Source: an uncultured Lachnospiraceae bacterium | Lineage (GTDB): Bacteria > Bacillota > Clostridia > Lachnospirales > Lachnospiraceae | DNA: 64,000 nt | Direction of reading: 5' to 3' | Assembly (NCBI GenBank): GCA_944381635.1 | Contig: CALWLY010000010.1 | Span: forward strand, 29,750-93,749 | Part shown: positions 34,767-42,951 of the stretch, in pieces | Layout: each line of letters opens with the position of its first letter | How positions within the stretch are numbered: position 1 is the stretch's first letter | Notes under the pieces: generated by a model | What the model saw: only the letters and a program-made list of their open reading frames with translations | The model's database searches: none | Told to the model about the DNA's origin: nothing | Position numbers and translations under genes: made by a program

Positions 34767-37712
34767 CTAGCGCGGTACTTCTACCATAATATACGCCTCT
34801 ACGATATCCAGTTCCTGCATCTGATCAAATCCTTCAAACACAAGACCACATTCGTATCCGGCTTTTACCTCTTTTACATCATCTTTAAATCTCTTCAGGG
34901 AAGCCAACGCACCTTCGTAAATCTGTTCTCCTTCTCTTGTGATGCGTACTTTGCATCCTCTCTGGAATACACCGTCCAGAACATAGGAACCAGCGATATT
35001 TCCCACCGCAGACGCTCTGAAGATCTGACGCACCTCTGCATGGCCAATTACTTTTTCCTCAAATACAGGATCCAGCATACCCTTCATAGCTGCTTCGATA
35101 TCCTCGATCGCCTGGTAAATAACTTTGTACAGACGAACATCTACGCCTTCGCGTTCTGCTGTTGCTTTTGCAGTCGCATCCGGACGTACATTGAAGCCGA
35201 TAATGATTGCATTGGAAGCGCTTGCCAGCATAACGTCAGATTCATTGATAGCGCCAACACCGCCGTGAATGCATTTTACCACAACTTCTTCGTTGGAAAG
35301 CTTCATCAGACTCTGTTTTACAGCTTCCACACTTCCCTGTACGTCAGCTTTGACGATCAGGTTCAGTTCTTTCAGGTTGCCTTCCTTAATCTGGCTGAAC
35401 AGATCATCCAGAGACATCTTGCCTTTTGTCTCTTCCAGTTTTTTCTCCTTATTCTGTGCAATGAAAGCTTCTGCATAGGATTTTGCAGTTTTATCGTTTT
35501 CATGTGCGATCAGAACTTCTCCGGCATTGGGAACATCGGAAAGGCCCAGAATCTCTACCGGTGTGGAAGGACCAGCCTCTTTCACTCTTCTTCCCTTATC
35601 GTCAATCATAGCACGGACTTTACCGTGGCTTGCGCCTGCAGATACAAAGTCACCCACATGCAGAGTACCTTTCTGTACCAGAACCGTTGCCACAGGACCA
35701 CGTCCTTTATCCAGCTCTGCTTCGATTACAAGCCCCCTTGCACGGCGATTCGGATTTGCTTTCAGTTCCATAACTTCCGCAGTCAGAAGGATCATCTCCA
35801 GCAGCTGCTGGATACCGTCGCCGTTCTTTGCAGATACCGGTACAAACACGGTGCTTCCGCCCCAATCTTCTGCGATCAGTTCGTATTCTGTCAGTTCCTG
35901 TTTCACGCGTTCCATATTGGCATTGGGTTTATCCATTTTATTTACTGCCACGATAATTTCAATGCCTGCTGCCTTGGCATGGTTGATTGCTTCCACAGTC
36001 TGAGGCATAACACCGTCATCGGCTGCAACTACCAGGACTGCAATATCTGTAGAATTTGCCCCGCGCATACGCATAGCGGTGAAAGCTTCGTGTCCGGGTG
36101 TATCCAGGAATGTAATCTTCTGTCCGTTGATGGAAACTGTATAAGCACCGATATGCTGTGTGATTCCTCCTGCCTCGCGGTCTGTCACATTTGTCTTACG
36201 GATTGCATCCAGCAGAGAGGTTTTTCCATGGTCAACGTGACCCATAACACAGATAACCGGCGGTCTGGGCACCATATCCTCTTCGTTTTCCTCATCCTCT
36301 TTCAGAAGTTCTTCAATCACATCTACTTTAACTTCTTTTTCGCAGATAATGTCAAACTCGATGGCAATGTTTTCCGCATCTTCGTAGGAAATTTCCTGAT
36401 TCAGCGTCACGATCTTGCCTTCCATAAAGAGTTTTTTGATAATCGCAGCCGGCTGCATTTTCATTTTTTCAGCCAGTTCCTTGATGGTAATGGTTTCCGG
36501 AAGGACGATTACCTTAATCTGCTCCTCCTGCTTCTCCACAGGCTTGGGTTCCGGTTTGATAAATCTTCCGGCTTTATTTTTGCCTTTCAGTTTATCGGAG
36601 TTATCCTCTTCGTAGATCAGATCTTTTTTGGAACGTTTATCCCTTTCCTGATTCTGGCGGCGTTTTTCGTCGTCACGATGCTTTTCAGGCTCCTGAATCG
36701 GAGTTTCCGGCATAAACGCCTTGCCCGGAGCTGCTTTTCTGAATTTATTGTCCGGCCTTGCATCGCCTCTCTGAGGGCGCTCATTATTACCGCCAGGTCT
36801 GCCGCTATTTGCATTGCGGTTAGAATTCTGGTTATTTCTCTGGCCGTTTCCATAAGCCGTACGACCCTGGTTTTCTCCTCTTCCTTCATTTCTACCCGTC
36901 CTTTCCTGATTCTGACGGTTCTGTCCGTTAAAAGGACGGTCTGTTCTTGCAGGACGATCTCCTCTCTCCGGACGATTTGCTCTGTCGTTGGTCCGTTCTG
37001 TGTTTCTTTCCATCCTGTTCTGATTGTCACGGTTTTGTCCGTCACGGTTCTGATTTAATGCCTCTTTGTTCGGGCGTTCTTCTTTTAACGGTTTGTTTCT
37101 GTTTAAAAGCTTTTCATCCGGCATCTGAGGCTGTGAGGGCTTTGTCAGGGGACGGATCAGCGGACGATTTTCCACTTTCTCCTGACGGTTCTGACCCGGG
37201 CGGCTCTGTCCGGGACGTCCCTGGCTGTTCGTCTGGTAACCTGCGCGGTTTCCATTATTTCCGCCCTGACGGCGGTCATTGCTGTTTGCACCCTGACGGT
37301 TGTTTCCCCCTGATGCACGGCTGTTGTGGGGATTGCTCACCACAATAATTTTTTTCTTCTTTTCTTTATTTGCATTGTTTTCTGCAGTTGCTTTTACTGC
37401 CTCATTCTTAACTTCCTGTTCTTCCTTCACTTGTGGTTCCTTTCTCTGTTCGCTTTCTTTTATTGCTTCTGCTTCTTTCTCTTTTGCTTCTTTTGCTGCT
37501 TCCGCTTTTTTCTCCTGCAAAGCTTCTGCTGCCAAAACCGCCATATTCCCTCCGGATACGGCAAATTTTTTTCTTACGATCTCCACCGCTTTCTCATCAA
37601 GAGAAGACTGTGCAGCTTTGACTTCTATCCCTGTATCATGTAAATATGAAATGATATCTTTACTTTTGATATCCAGCTCTTTCGCAAGTTCATATACTTT
37701 CATTTTTGTCAT
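34767..37712 (-). CDS. infB: Translation initiation factor IF-2
   Basis: A 981-residue GTPase. The N-terminal IF2-N domain (about 1-55; [19 protein letters not shown]) is followed by a very long low-complexity region (about 60-400) rich in Asn, Arg, Gln and Gly. A second IF2-N motif follows (about 405-455). The G domain has [16 protein letters not shown] near residue 490, DTPGHEAF and NKMDKP. Domains II to IV end the protein and bind initiator tRNA. A GGAGG site precedes the ATG at 37712. Confidence 0.97.
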   Translation of the reverse strand: MTKMKVYELAKELDIKSKDIISYLHDTGIEVKAAQSSLDEKAVEIVRKKFAVSGGNMAVLAAEALQEKKAEAAKEAKEKEAEAIKESEQRKEPQVKEEQEVKNEAVKATAENNANKEKKKKIIVVSNPHNSRASGGNNRQGANSNDRRQGGNNGNRAGYQTNSQGRPGQSRPGQNRQEKVENRPLIRPLTKPSQPQMPDEKLLNRNKPLKEERPNKEALNQNRDGQNRDNQNRMERNTERTNDRANRPERGDRPARTDRPFNGQNRQNQERTGRNEGRGENQGRTAYGNGQRNNQNSNRNANSGRPGGNNERPQRGDARPDNKFRKAAPGKAFMPETPIQEPEKHRDDEKRRQNQERDKRSKKDLIYEEDNSDKLKGKNKAGRFIKPEPKPVEKQEEQIKVIVLPETITIKELAEKMKMQPAAIIKKLFMEGKIVTLNQEISYEDAENIAIEFDIICEKEVKVDVIEELLKEDEENEEDMVPRPPVICVMGHVDHGKTSLLDAIRKTNVTDREAGGITQHIGAYTVSINGQKITFLDTPGHEAFTAMRMRGANSTDIAVLVVAADDGVMPQTVEAINHAKAAGIEIIVAVNKMDKPNANMERVKQELTEYELIAEDWGGSTVFVPVSAKNGDGIQQLLEMILLTAEVMELKANPNRRARGLVIEAELDKGRGPVATVLVQKGTLHVGDFVSAGASHGKVRAMIDDKGRRVKEAGPSTPVEILGLSDVPNAGEVLIAHENDKTAKSYAEAFIAQNKEKKLEETKGKMSLDDLFSQIKEGNLKELNLIVKADVQGSVEAVKQSLMKLSNEEVVVKCIHGGVGAINESDVMLASASNAIIIGFNVRPDATAKATAEREGVDVRLYKVIYQAIEDIEAAMKGMLDPVFEEKVIGHAEVRQIFRASAVGNIAGSYVLDGVFQRGCKVRITREGEQIYEGALASLKRFKDDVKEVKAGYECGLVFEGFDQMQELDIVEAYIMVEVPR

Positions 37713-37726
37713 GCTGTTACCTCCGT

Positions 37727-38044
37727 TTATTTGTTAGTTTCAGCATCCAAATGGTTCATGATATTTCTGGCGAATCCGCTTTCAATTACTGCCAGAGATG
37801 CCCGCATCTCCTTTCCTATCGCATGCCCCAGTTCTTCCTTTGTTCCATAAAAGAAAACAGGGACGTGATAGTATTCACACATATTGCGGAAATTTTTCTT
37901 AGTATTGTCGGAAGCATCTTCTCCGACAATGACCATATATGCAGAGCCGTCCTTGACACTTCTCTCTGTCATAAACTCTCCGCTGACTACTTTTCCCGCT
38001 TTTGTGGCAAGACCAAGCAGGGAAAATACTTTATTCGGCTTCAA
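37727..38044 (-). CDS. L7Ae/YlxQ-family RNA-binding protein
   Basis: A 105-residue protein of the L7Ae/L30e/Gadd45 fold, as in the YlxQ gene of Bacillus. [18 protein letters not shown] and [16 protein letters not shown] match the family; it probably binds kink-turn RNA. I chose the TTG at 38044 (MKPNKVF) because GAGGAA lies just before it and it gives the usual length; the ORF can extend to 38083. It overlaps ylxR by 14 bases and precedes infB by 14. Confidence 0.88.
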   Translation of the reverse strand: MKPNKVFSLLGLATKAGKVVSGEFMTERSVKDGSAYMVIVGEDASDNTKKNFRNMCEYYHVPVFFYGTKEELGHAIGKEMRASLAVIESGFARNIMNHLDAETNK

Positions 38045-38303
38045 TTTCCTCAAACTCCTTTTCCAGACTGTCATACACATCATTCGGAATACTCATTTTG
38101 AAGGAGCGCTCCAGCCCTTTATTTTTTCTTGCCTGCTGAAGGCAGGAAAGTTGCTTGCAAAGGTAAGCGCCTCTTCCGTTCTTTCTGCCTGTCACGTCCA
38201 GTACGATCGGCCCTTCTGTGGTTTTCAAAACACGCATCAGTTCTCTTTTGGCCTTCATCTGGCCGCATCCTACGCACTGTCTCATGGGAATCTTTTTATT
38301 CAT
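38031..38303 (-). CDS. ylxR: YlxR-family (DUF448) protein
   Basis: A 90-residue nucleic-acid binding protein with the family start KKIPMRQCVGCGQMKAKREL and GRKNGRGAYLCKQLSCLQQA. In Bacillus-like genomes it always lies between nusA and the L7Ae gene, as here. The ATG at 38303 is preferred; one at 38315 overlaps the nusA stop by one base. YlxR is reported as a regulatory nucleoid-associated protein in some species. Confidence 0.92.
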   Translation of the reverse strand: MNKKIPMRQCVGCGQMKAKRELMRVLKTTEGPIVLDVTGRKNGRGAYLCKQLSCLQQARKNKGLERSFKMSIPNDVYDSLEKEFEEIEAE

Positions 38304-38314
38304 ACTGCTCACCA

Positions 38315-39637
38315 TCAGTTTTCTGCGCCGTCTGTGTGAATATCCGCAAATAATTCACCCAGCACCTTCGCTACTTCCTCATCGTTTACTTCCACGTCTT
38401 CGTTGTCTTCTGCGGCAGCCTCTTCCTGTACTTCTTCCGCTTCCACAGCTTCCATTTCTTCCTGTTCTGCCACTTCGATATCATCCTCAGCGTCAACCGC
38501 AGTCTTCTCTGTCATCTCCATGGACTCTTCCTGGAAGTCATCTTCCTCGATATACTCATCATCCAGATAATCTTCGTAGCGGAAACCAGGTGCATCTTTA
38601 GCCTGTGTTTCACTCTTGATATCGATCTTGTATCCGGTCAGTCTTGCTGCCAGTCTCGCATTCTGGCCTTCTTTACCGATTGCCAGGGACAGCTGATAAT
38701 CCGGAACGACAACCTTGGCTGTCTTTTCATCGGGATCGGCAAATACCGCAACGATTTTAGCGGGAGACAACGCATTCTGAATCAGATTTCCAGGATTTTC
38801 ATCCCAGTTTACAATATCAATCTTCTCTCCGCGCAGCTCTTCCACAATCGCATTAACTCTGGCACCGTTTAAACCTACACATGCTCCCACAGCGTCTACG
38901 TTGGGATTGTTAGACCAGACAGCAATCTTGGTACGGCTTCCGGCCTCTCTGGCAATGCTTTTGATCTCTACCGTTCCGTCTTTGATTTCAGTTACTTCTG
39001 ATTCAAACAGACGTTTTACCAGCTCCGGGTGAGTACGGCTTACAAGAATACGCGGTCCCTTGGGTGTATTTTTCACTTCCAGAATGTACACTTTGATACG
39101 TTCTGTCGGTTTGAATACCTCGCCTTTTACCTGCTCGCTCTCATTTAAAAGAGCGTCAGCCTTTCCTAAGTTAATGCTTACGTTTCTTCCCACATAGCGC
39201 TGAACTACGCCGGTTACCACGTCTTTTTCCTTTTCAAAATACTGATTGTAAATAACGCTTCTTTCTTCTTCACGTATTTTCTGCAGAATTACGTTTTTCG
39301 CGTTCTGTGTGGCAATACGTCCGAATTCCTTGGATTTGATTTCCACATGGATGATTGCTCCCACTTCCGCACGTTTGGAGATTTCCTTGGCATCCTCCAG
39401 AGAAATCTGCAGGCAGTCGTCTTCCACATCCTCCTGGGTAGGAACGATTTCCTTTTCCGCATATACCTTGAAATCACAGGTCTGGCGATCGATTTCCACG
39501 CGGACATTGTCTGCTTTGCCGAAATGGTTCTTGCAGGCTGTCAGCAGAGAATTTTCGATGGCCTCAAACAATGTTTCCTTGCTGATTTCCTTCTCTTTCT
39601 CCAGTATATCCAATGCTTCCATTAATTCTTTGTTCAT
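38315..39637 (-). CDS. nusA: Transcription termination/antitermination factor NusA
   Basis: A 440-residue protein. The N-terminal polymerase-binding domain (about 1-125), S1 domain (about 133-200; DVVTGVVQRYVGRNVSINLG) and two KH domains (about 230-345; GACVGLNGARVNAIVEELRG and SLAIGKEGQNARLAARLTG) are in order. After residue 360 there is an 80-residue, strongly acidic Glu/Asp/Ala tail instead of the AR repeats seen in proteobacteria. It modulates pausing and termination. Confidence 0.96.
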   Translation of the reverse strand: MNKELMEALDILEKEKEISKETLFEAIENSLLTACKNHFGKADNVRVEIDRQTCDFKVYAEKEIVPTQEDVEDDCLQISLEDAKEISKRAEVGAIIHVEIKSKEFGRIATQNAKNVILQKIREEERSVIYNQYFEKEKDVVTGVVQRYVGRNVSINLGKADALLNESEQVKGEVFKPTERIKVYILEVKNTPKGPRILVSRTHPELVKRLFESEVTEIKDGTVEIKSIAREAGSRTKIAVWSNNPNVDAVGACVGLNGARVNAIVEELRGEKIDIVNWDENPGNLIQNALSPAKIVAVFADPDEKTAKVVVPDYQLSLAIGKEGQNARLAARLTGYKIDIKSETQAKDAPGFRYEDYLDDEYIEEDDFQEESMEMTEKTAVDAEDDIEVAEQEEMEAVEAEEVQEEAAAEDNEDVEVNDEEVAKVLGELFADIHTDGAEN

Positions 39638-39658
39638 TTTTCCATTTAACCTCCAATG

Positions 39659-40123
39659 TTAAAAATCCAATGCCAGTCTGATCAGTGCGATATCAGCCCT
39701 TGCAAATGTCATTTCCTTTTCCTCTGTTTCTATTGTAATGCTTTCCGCATCAAATGCTTTCAATGTTCCTTCAAATTCTTTGCATTTATCCTGTGCTTTG
39801 TACAGCCGTATTTCCACATCCTGACCAAGACTTTTCTGCAGATGTTTGTCTTTCTTTAAAGGACGGCCAAGCCCGGGACTGCTCACTTCAAGAATATAGG
39901 AATCCCGGATAAAATCATCCGCATCCAGTTTGTCGGAGAGTGCCCTGCTCACATTTTCGCAGTCCTGAATGTTCACGCCGCCTTCTTTGTCAATGTAGGC
40001 CCGCAGATACCATTCACTGCCTTCCTTCACATATTCCACATCATAAATTTCTACACCGTTTGCCTCGGCAATAGGGGCAAGCAGTTCTTCCGTCCGGCTT
40101 TCGTATGTCTCTTTTTTTGACAT
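39659..40123 (-). CDS. rimP: Ribosome maturation factor RimP
   Basis: A 154-residue protein needed for 30S assembly. It shows ANGVEIYDVEYVKEGSEWYL in the N-terminal domain and SYILEVSSPGLGRPLKKDKH, the strongest RimP signature. The ATG at 40123 is five bases after GGAGG; a GTG at 40144 is in frame. It is the first gene of the rimP-nusA-ylxR-L7Ae-infB operon. A repeat copy reaches almost to its ribosome binding site. Confidence 0.95.
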   Translation of the reverse strand: MSKKETYESRTEELLAPIAEANGVEIYDVEYVKEGSEWYLRAYIDKEGGVNIQDCENVSRALSDKLDADDFIRDSYILEVSSPGLGRPLKKDKHLQKSLGQDVEIRLYKAQDKCKEFEGTLKAFDAESITIETEEKEMTFARADIALIRLALDF

Positions 40124-40150
40124 CGTCTCCTCCATTCTAATCACTCAAAA

Positions 40151-40220
40151 CTTCTGCCATCCGGCAGCTTCTTCCTCTCGCGCAAAATGCACATCTTACA
40201 CGAAGCATTTTTCTTATACG
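40151..40220 (-). repeat. Composite intergenic repeat, partial copy directly before rimP
   Basis: On the minus strand the stretch from GTATAAGAAAAATG through GCGCGAGAGGAAGAAGC to the GCTGCCGGATGGCAG hairpin aligns with the matching part of copy B (40239-40370), but the second GC arm is missing. It is a tandem, truncated copy. Confidence 0.6.
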
Positions 40221-40238
40221 CTATACGCCAACATAATA

Positions 40239-40370
40239 AGTGTACGCCCTGGCGTACACTCGCGCCGAGCGCGGCTGCCACCCGGCCGCTTCTTCCTTTC
40301 GCGCGAGTGCGCATCTTATTCACTTTTCTTATACAGCAGGAAACAAAGTTTCCTGCTGTATAAGAAAAGT
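40239..40370 (-). repeat. Composite intergenic repeat, copy B
   Basis: The layout equals copy A: a palindrome (AGTGTACGCC/GGCGTACACT, 40239-40260), a GC block with CACTCGCGCCGAGCGCGG and GCGCGAGTGCGC, and a perfect 23-bp stem (40322-40344 with 40348-40370). The stem's outer arm includes the U-tract of the hairpin at 40368-40389. Confidence 0.75.
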
Positions 40371-40389
40371 GGACTCGTTAAAGTCCACT
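40366..40389 (-). terminator. Terminator-like hairpin joined to repeat copy B
   Basis: AGTGGACT and AGTCCACT pair on the minus strand, followed by TTTTCTT. It is a second stop signal after tRNA-Glu and its own terminator. Confidence 0.55.
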
Positions 40390-40470
40390 CCCAATTCCAG
40401 TAATTCTATAAAAGCACTTTTACTATACCACTTTCTGCCGGATAGCACAAGTATTTTGGAAAAAATCTCA

Positions 40471-40589
40471 GAGCGCGATTGCCATCAGGCAATGTGTGCC
40501 GGGCAATTTCTGATTGTCTGCGCGCCTGCGCATCCACAGCGGAGTGCCTTTTTGTGCGACAGGAAAAAACTTTCCCGTTACACAAGAAA
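40471..40589 (-). repeat. Composite intergenic repeat, decayed copy C
   Basis: GAGCGCGATTGCCATCAGGC matches copy A's GAGCGCGGTTGCCATCAGGC at all but one base, yet the long stem here is imperfect and the GC arms no longer pair. Copies C, B and the partial copy fill most of the 517 bases between tRNA-Glu and rimP. Confidence 0.6.
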
Positions 40590-40624
40590 AACACCACCTC
40601 CGGATGTTATCCGAACGTGGTTCT
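40582..40624 (-). terminator. Terminator of tRNA-Glu
   Basis: On the minus strand ACCAC-TCGGAT pairs with ATCCG-GTGGT with small bulges, followed by GTTTTTCTT. It lies about 40 bases after the tRNA 3' end. Confidence 0.65.
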
Positions 40625-40661
40625 TCTGGGTTGGGCTGTTCATTTTTAAAAAATAAACGAG

Positions 40662-40733
40662 CAGCTCGTAGGGGAATCGAACCCCTGATTCCGCCGTGAG
40701 AGGGCGGCGTCTTAACCTCTTGACCAACGAGCC
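40662..40733 (-). tRNA. tRNA-Glu (anticodon CTC)
   Basis: The 72 bases fold into a full cloverleaf. The acceptor is GGCTCGT with ACGAGCT, with G-U at the first pair. The D-stem is GTC/GAC, the anticodon stem CCGCC/GGCGG around loop CTCTCAC, and the T-stem AGGGG/CCCCT around TTCGATT. Anticodon CTC reads GAG. The CCA end is not encoded. It is a solitary gene with its own promoter, not part of a tRNA cluster. Confidence 0.95.
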
Positions 40734-40762
40734 TCACTTGGCTGCCTCAACAGCACTCGTTT

Positions 40763-40791
40763 AATATACACTATGTTTTCAAAAAATGCAA
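40763..40791 (-). promoter_or_regulatory. Strong promoter of tRNA-Glu
   Basis: TTGCAT (40786-40791) and TATATT (40763-40768) are 17 bases apart on the minus strand, preceded by an A/T-rich stretch (40792-40830) suited to an UP element. No clear terminator separates it from the ParB-like gene. Confidence 0.75.
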
Positions 40792-40850
40792 GCGTTTTTT
40801 TGAATTTTTTTCAAAAAATTTTTTCGCTCTTTTCTCAGTCTCCTGATTCC

Positions 40851-41435
40851 CTATTCCGGTATTTCCTCGCTGTACTGCACTTCCTTTCCTGCCCCCGCCG
40901 TGCTGCTTATGTATTCTTCCTCTGCCACCGGCTTCCATGCCTTTCCGAATTTGATATCCTTAAACAAGGCACTCAATCCGGTAATCTGCTTCAGCCGCAG
41001 TATTTCATCCCTGTCCATACCCAGATGTTTGGAAATCCATGCGTCGGAACGTCCCAGCTCATGAAGCTCCTTTACAATATTGCTCATCAGATCCACATCG
41101 TGGGTACCTCTGGCACGATTGTGACGGATCGTGCTCGCCATCCTCTGGTCCAAAGGTTTATCAATGACAGATACCGGGAGCATTCCTTTTTCTCTTTCGT
41201 ATATATCCTGATGCTCTAAAATGACACGATAGCGATGAAAGCCGTCCACGATGATGTAAGTATCTCTTTCTTTTACATAATAGCAGACGATCGGCATCGT
41301 GTAGCCGTCCGCCTTGATACTGTCATAGAGCAGCTTCATTTCCGGAGGCGCCACAGCATTGGGATTATAGGTATTGGGTTCTATCTTCTCCACCGGTACG
41401 GCAATCACATTATATACTGGACTTTTAAACTCCAT
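40851..41435 (-). CDS. ParB-like nuclease-domain protein (IbrB-like)
   Basis: A 194-residue protein with an N-terminal ParB/sulfiredoxin fold (about 10-110). VEKIEPNTYNPNAVAPPEM and the nucleotide-binding signature VDGFHRYRV (in place of the GERRWRA box) are visible, and IRHNRARGTHD follows. The C-terminal half (about 115-165) looks like a helix-turn-helix (LGRSDAWISKHLGMDRDEIL). It overlaps the DUF3440 gene by 11 bases with GGAGG nine bases before its ATG, so both are translated together. The pair resembles IbrA/IbrB of E. coli, linked to regulation of prophage-borne surface proteins. Real function here is unknown. Confidence 0.82.
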   Translation of the reverse strand: MEFKSPVYNVIAVPVEKIEPNTYNPNAVAPPEMKLLYDSIKADGYTMPIVCYYVKERDTYIIVDGFHRYRVILEHQDIYEREKGMLPVSVIDKPLDQRMASTIRHNRARGTHDVDLMSNIVKELHELGRSDAWISKHLGMDRDEILRLKQITGLSALFKDIKFGKAWKPVAEEEYISSTAGAGKEVQYSEEIPE

Positions 41436-42756
41436 ATTCCATGTCCTCCACACTTTTGTATTTCTTTTTTATCGCATCGATACGCCTCTGCTGTTCCCGG
41501 CTCATGCCAAACCCCATGAAACGGCACGTATGGTCATTTTTCAGAATACAGTAGCACATTCTTTTCCAGCTGGGAATATCCTTTGTGCTCTTAATATCAT
41601 CCGTGTCATCCGGTATTTTATCCAAAAAGACAACTCTTGATTTCTTGTTCAGGGTGTAATTGGAAACGCCGTTTTTTTTAATACGATACCCGTGCTCTTC
41701 CAGTTCACGGATCGTCTCCTCGTCCAGACCGCCTCCCGTTTCATGCCAGAATTTGATGGATGTGTTAAACTTTTTGGCATAATTGTTCCGAAGCCTTACC
41801 GGAAGCGTATCCAGCAAAAACATAGTGTAAGACTTCCAGGTATGCCCTTCCGGCAAGGTAATGTTACGGTATCCCATAGCTTTCGTTTTGCCGTAAATGC
41901 AGGCAAAATTAGCTCCGTTCACTCTGCCTACAAGTTTCACCCATATTTCCGGATCGATCACCCGGTACATGTTCAGAGAATCCTTGGAATAATCGTTAAA
42001 GGGAGATGCCACTCTCATCTGTGACACCTTAAGTCCCGCTTTATAATAAAGATCATAGAGGCCATTATAGTCATAATCAAACAGATAATTGGCGTGCCAC
42101 ACGTCGTTCAGCGTCCAGTCATAAAGAGGCGAAGCGCACCAGACATCCTTAAACTGCCTGCTGATCCAGCATTCCCCTTTGTATCCATACTTTTTATTTA
42201 AAAATCCACTGTAACGCTGCAAAGACTCATCTGCCCTCATCCCCAGAAGACATACCGTTCTTTTCTCCCCGTGCTCCAGACGATACCATCTGCCAAACTG
42301 TTTTGCCAGATCTTCCTGGTGCATTTTGTAGCGATATGTAGTTATGGGATTGTTCTCCAGATTGATCACATAATCCTTTTGGGGCATTTTCCTGACCCAG
42401 CTGTCCTTTTTCTTATCGTCCCACGGATACCAGTACATCTGATAACTGCTCAGCGCTGTCCTTGTAGCCATGGGAAGACATACCCAGTAAGGCTCCACTT
42501 CATCTTTGATTCGCTCAAAAGTTCGTTCAATATATTGCGTAGTCAACGTATACTGTGCCTCAAAATCCTGATGAAAAACCCCGATTGTTTTTTTCGGATA
42601 ATATTTCTTTCTGAAATCCAAAACCAGATTGAGCAAAAGACCGCTGTCCTTTCCTCCGGAAAAGGACACGTAAATATTGTCAAATTCTTCAAAAATCAAC
42701 CGCAGTCTTTTCTGAAGAGCTTCGTATACATTCTCTTCCTGATACTCCCGAATCAT
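41425..42756 (-). CDS. DUF3440 PAPS-reductase-like protein (IbrA-like)
   Basis: A 443-residue protein with an N-terminal PP-loop ATP pyrophosphatase domain: VSFSGGKDSGLLLNLVLDF near residues 30-50 and GMRADESLQRYSG further on. The C-terminal half belongs to DUF3440 and ends with a cysteine-containing helix, CYCILKNDHTCRFMGFGM. True PAPS reductases are smaller and carry an ECGLH-type C-terminus, which is missing, so this is not a sulfate assimilation enzyme. The ATG at 42756 follows AAGGG; the frame stays open to 42786. It is co-transcribed with the ParB-like gene. Confidence 0.85.
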   Translation of the reverse strand: MIREYQEENVYEALQKRLRLIFEEFDNIYVSFSGGKDSGLLLNLVLDFRKKYYPKKTIGVFHQDFEAQYTLTTQYIERTFERIKDEVEPYWVCLPMATRTALSSYQMYWYPWDDKKKDSWVRKMPQKDYVINLENNPITTYRYKMHQEDLAKQFGRWYRLEHGEKRTVCLLGMRADESLQRYSGFLNKKYGYKGECWISRQFKDVWCASPLYDWTLNDVWHANYLFDYDYNGLYDLYYKAGLKVSQMRVASPFNDYSKDSLNMYRVIDPEIWVKLVGRVNGANFACIYGKTKAMGYRNITLPEGHTWKSYTMFLLDTLPVRLRNNYAKKFNTSIKFWHETGGGLDEETIRELEEHGYRIKKNGVSNYTLNKKSRVVFLDKIPDDTDDIKSTKDIPSWKRMCYCILKNDHTCRFMGFGMSREQQRRIDAIKKKYKSVEDMEYGV

Positions 42757-42804
42757 AAAATCCCTTCTCTTAAAACAGATTTCCATATTTTCCCATTTTG
42801 GGAT

Positions 42805-42833
42805 AATTTACCACATTTAAAGAGCAAATTCAA
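42805..42833 (-). promoter_or_regulatory. Promoter of the DUF3440/ParB pair
   Basis: TTGAAT (42828-42833) and TAAATT (42805-42810) are 17 bases apart on the minus strand, about 50 bases before the start. The polC terminator lies just upstream, so the pair forms its own transcription unit. Confidence 0.55.
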
Positions 42834-42861
42834 CACGCCGCCTGATGATTTGGTCTGAAAA

Positions 42862-42912
42862 ACAAAAAACCATGCAGTCCGGAAGTTGTTTCACAGACCG
42901 CATGGTTTTCCT
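42862..42912 (-). terminator. Intrinsic terminator after polC
   Basis: AAAACCATGC and GCATGGTTTT pair on the minus strand with an inner GGTC/GGACT stem, followed by TTTTTTG. It ends the ispG-polC transcript. Confidence 0.85.
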
Positions 42913-42951
42913 TATTTTTTAAATGATCAAAACATTTTTTACCCATTTCCG

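Noticed and set aside
34368..37058. An 896-codon plus-strand ORF antisense to infB
   Set aside because: It is the mirror of the infB coding frame, lacks a ribosome site and domain matches, and its Phe/Ser/Cys/His-rich composition is typical of a shadow frame.
40145..40660. Insertion sequence or integrative element at tRNA-Glu
   Set aside because: No transposase or integrase frame and no repeat of the tRNA 3' end was found on the other side of the ParB/DUF3440 pair; only the palindromic repeats are supported.
41425..42756. PAPS reductase of sulfate assimilation
   Set aside because: The C-terminal ECGLH-type motif is missing, the protein is nearly twice as long, and no sulfate genes are adjacent.
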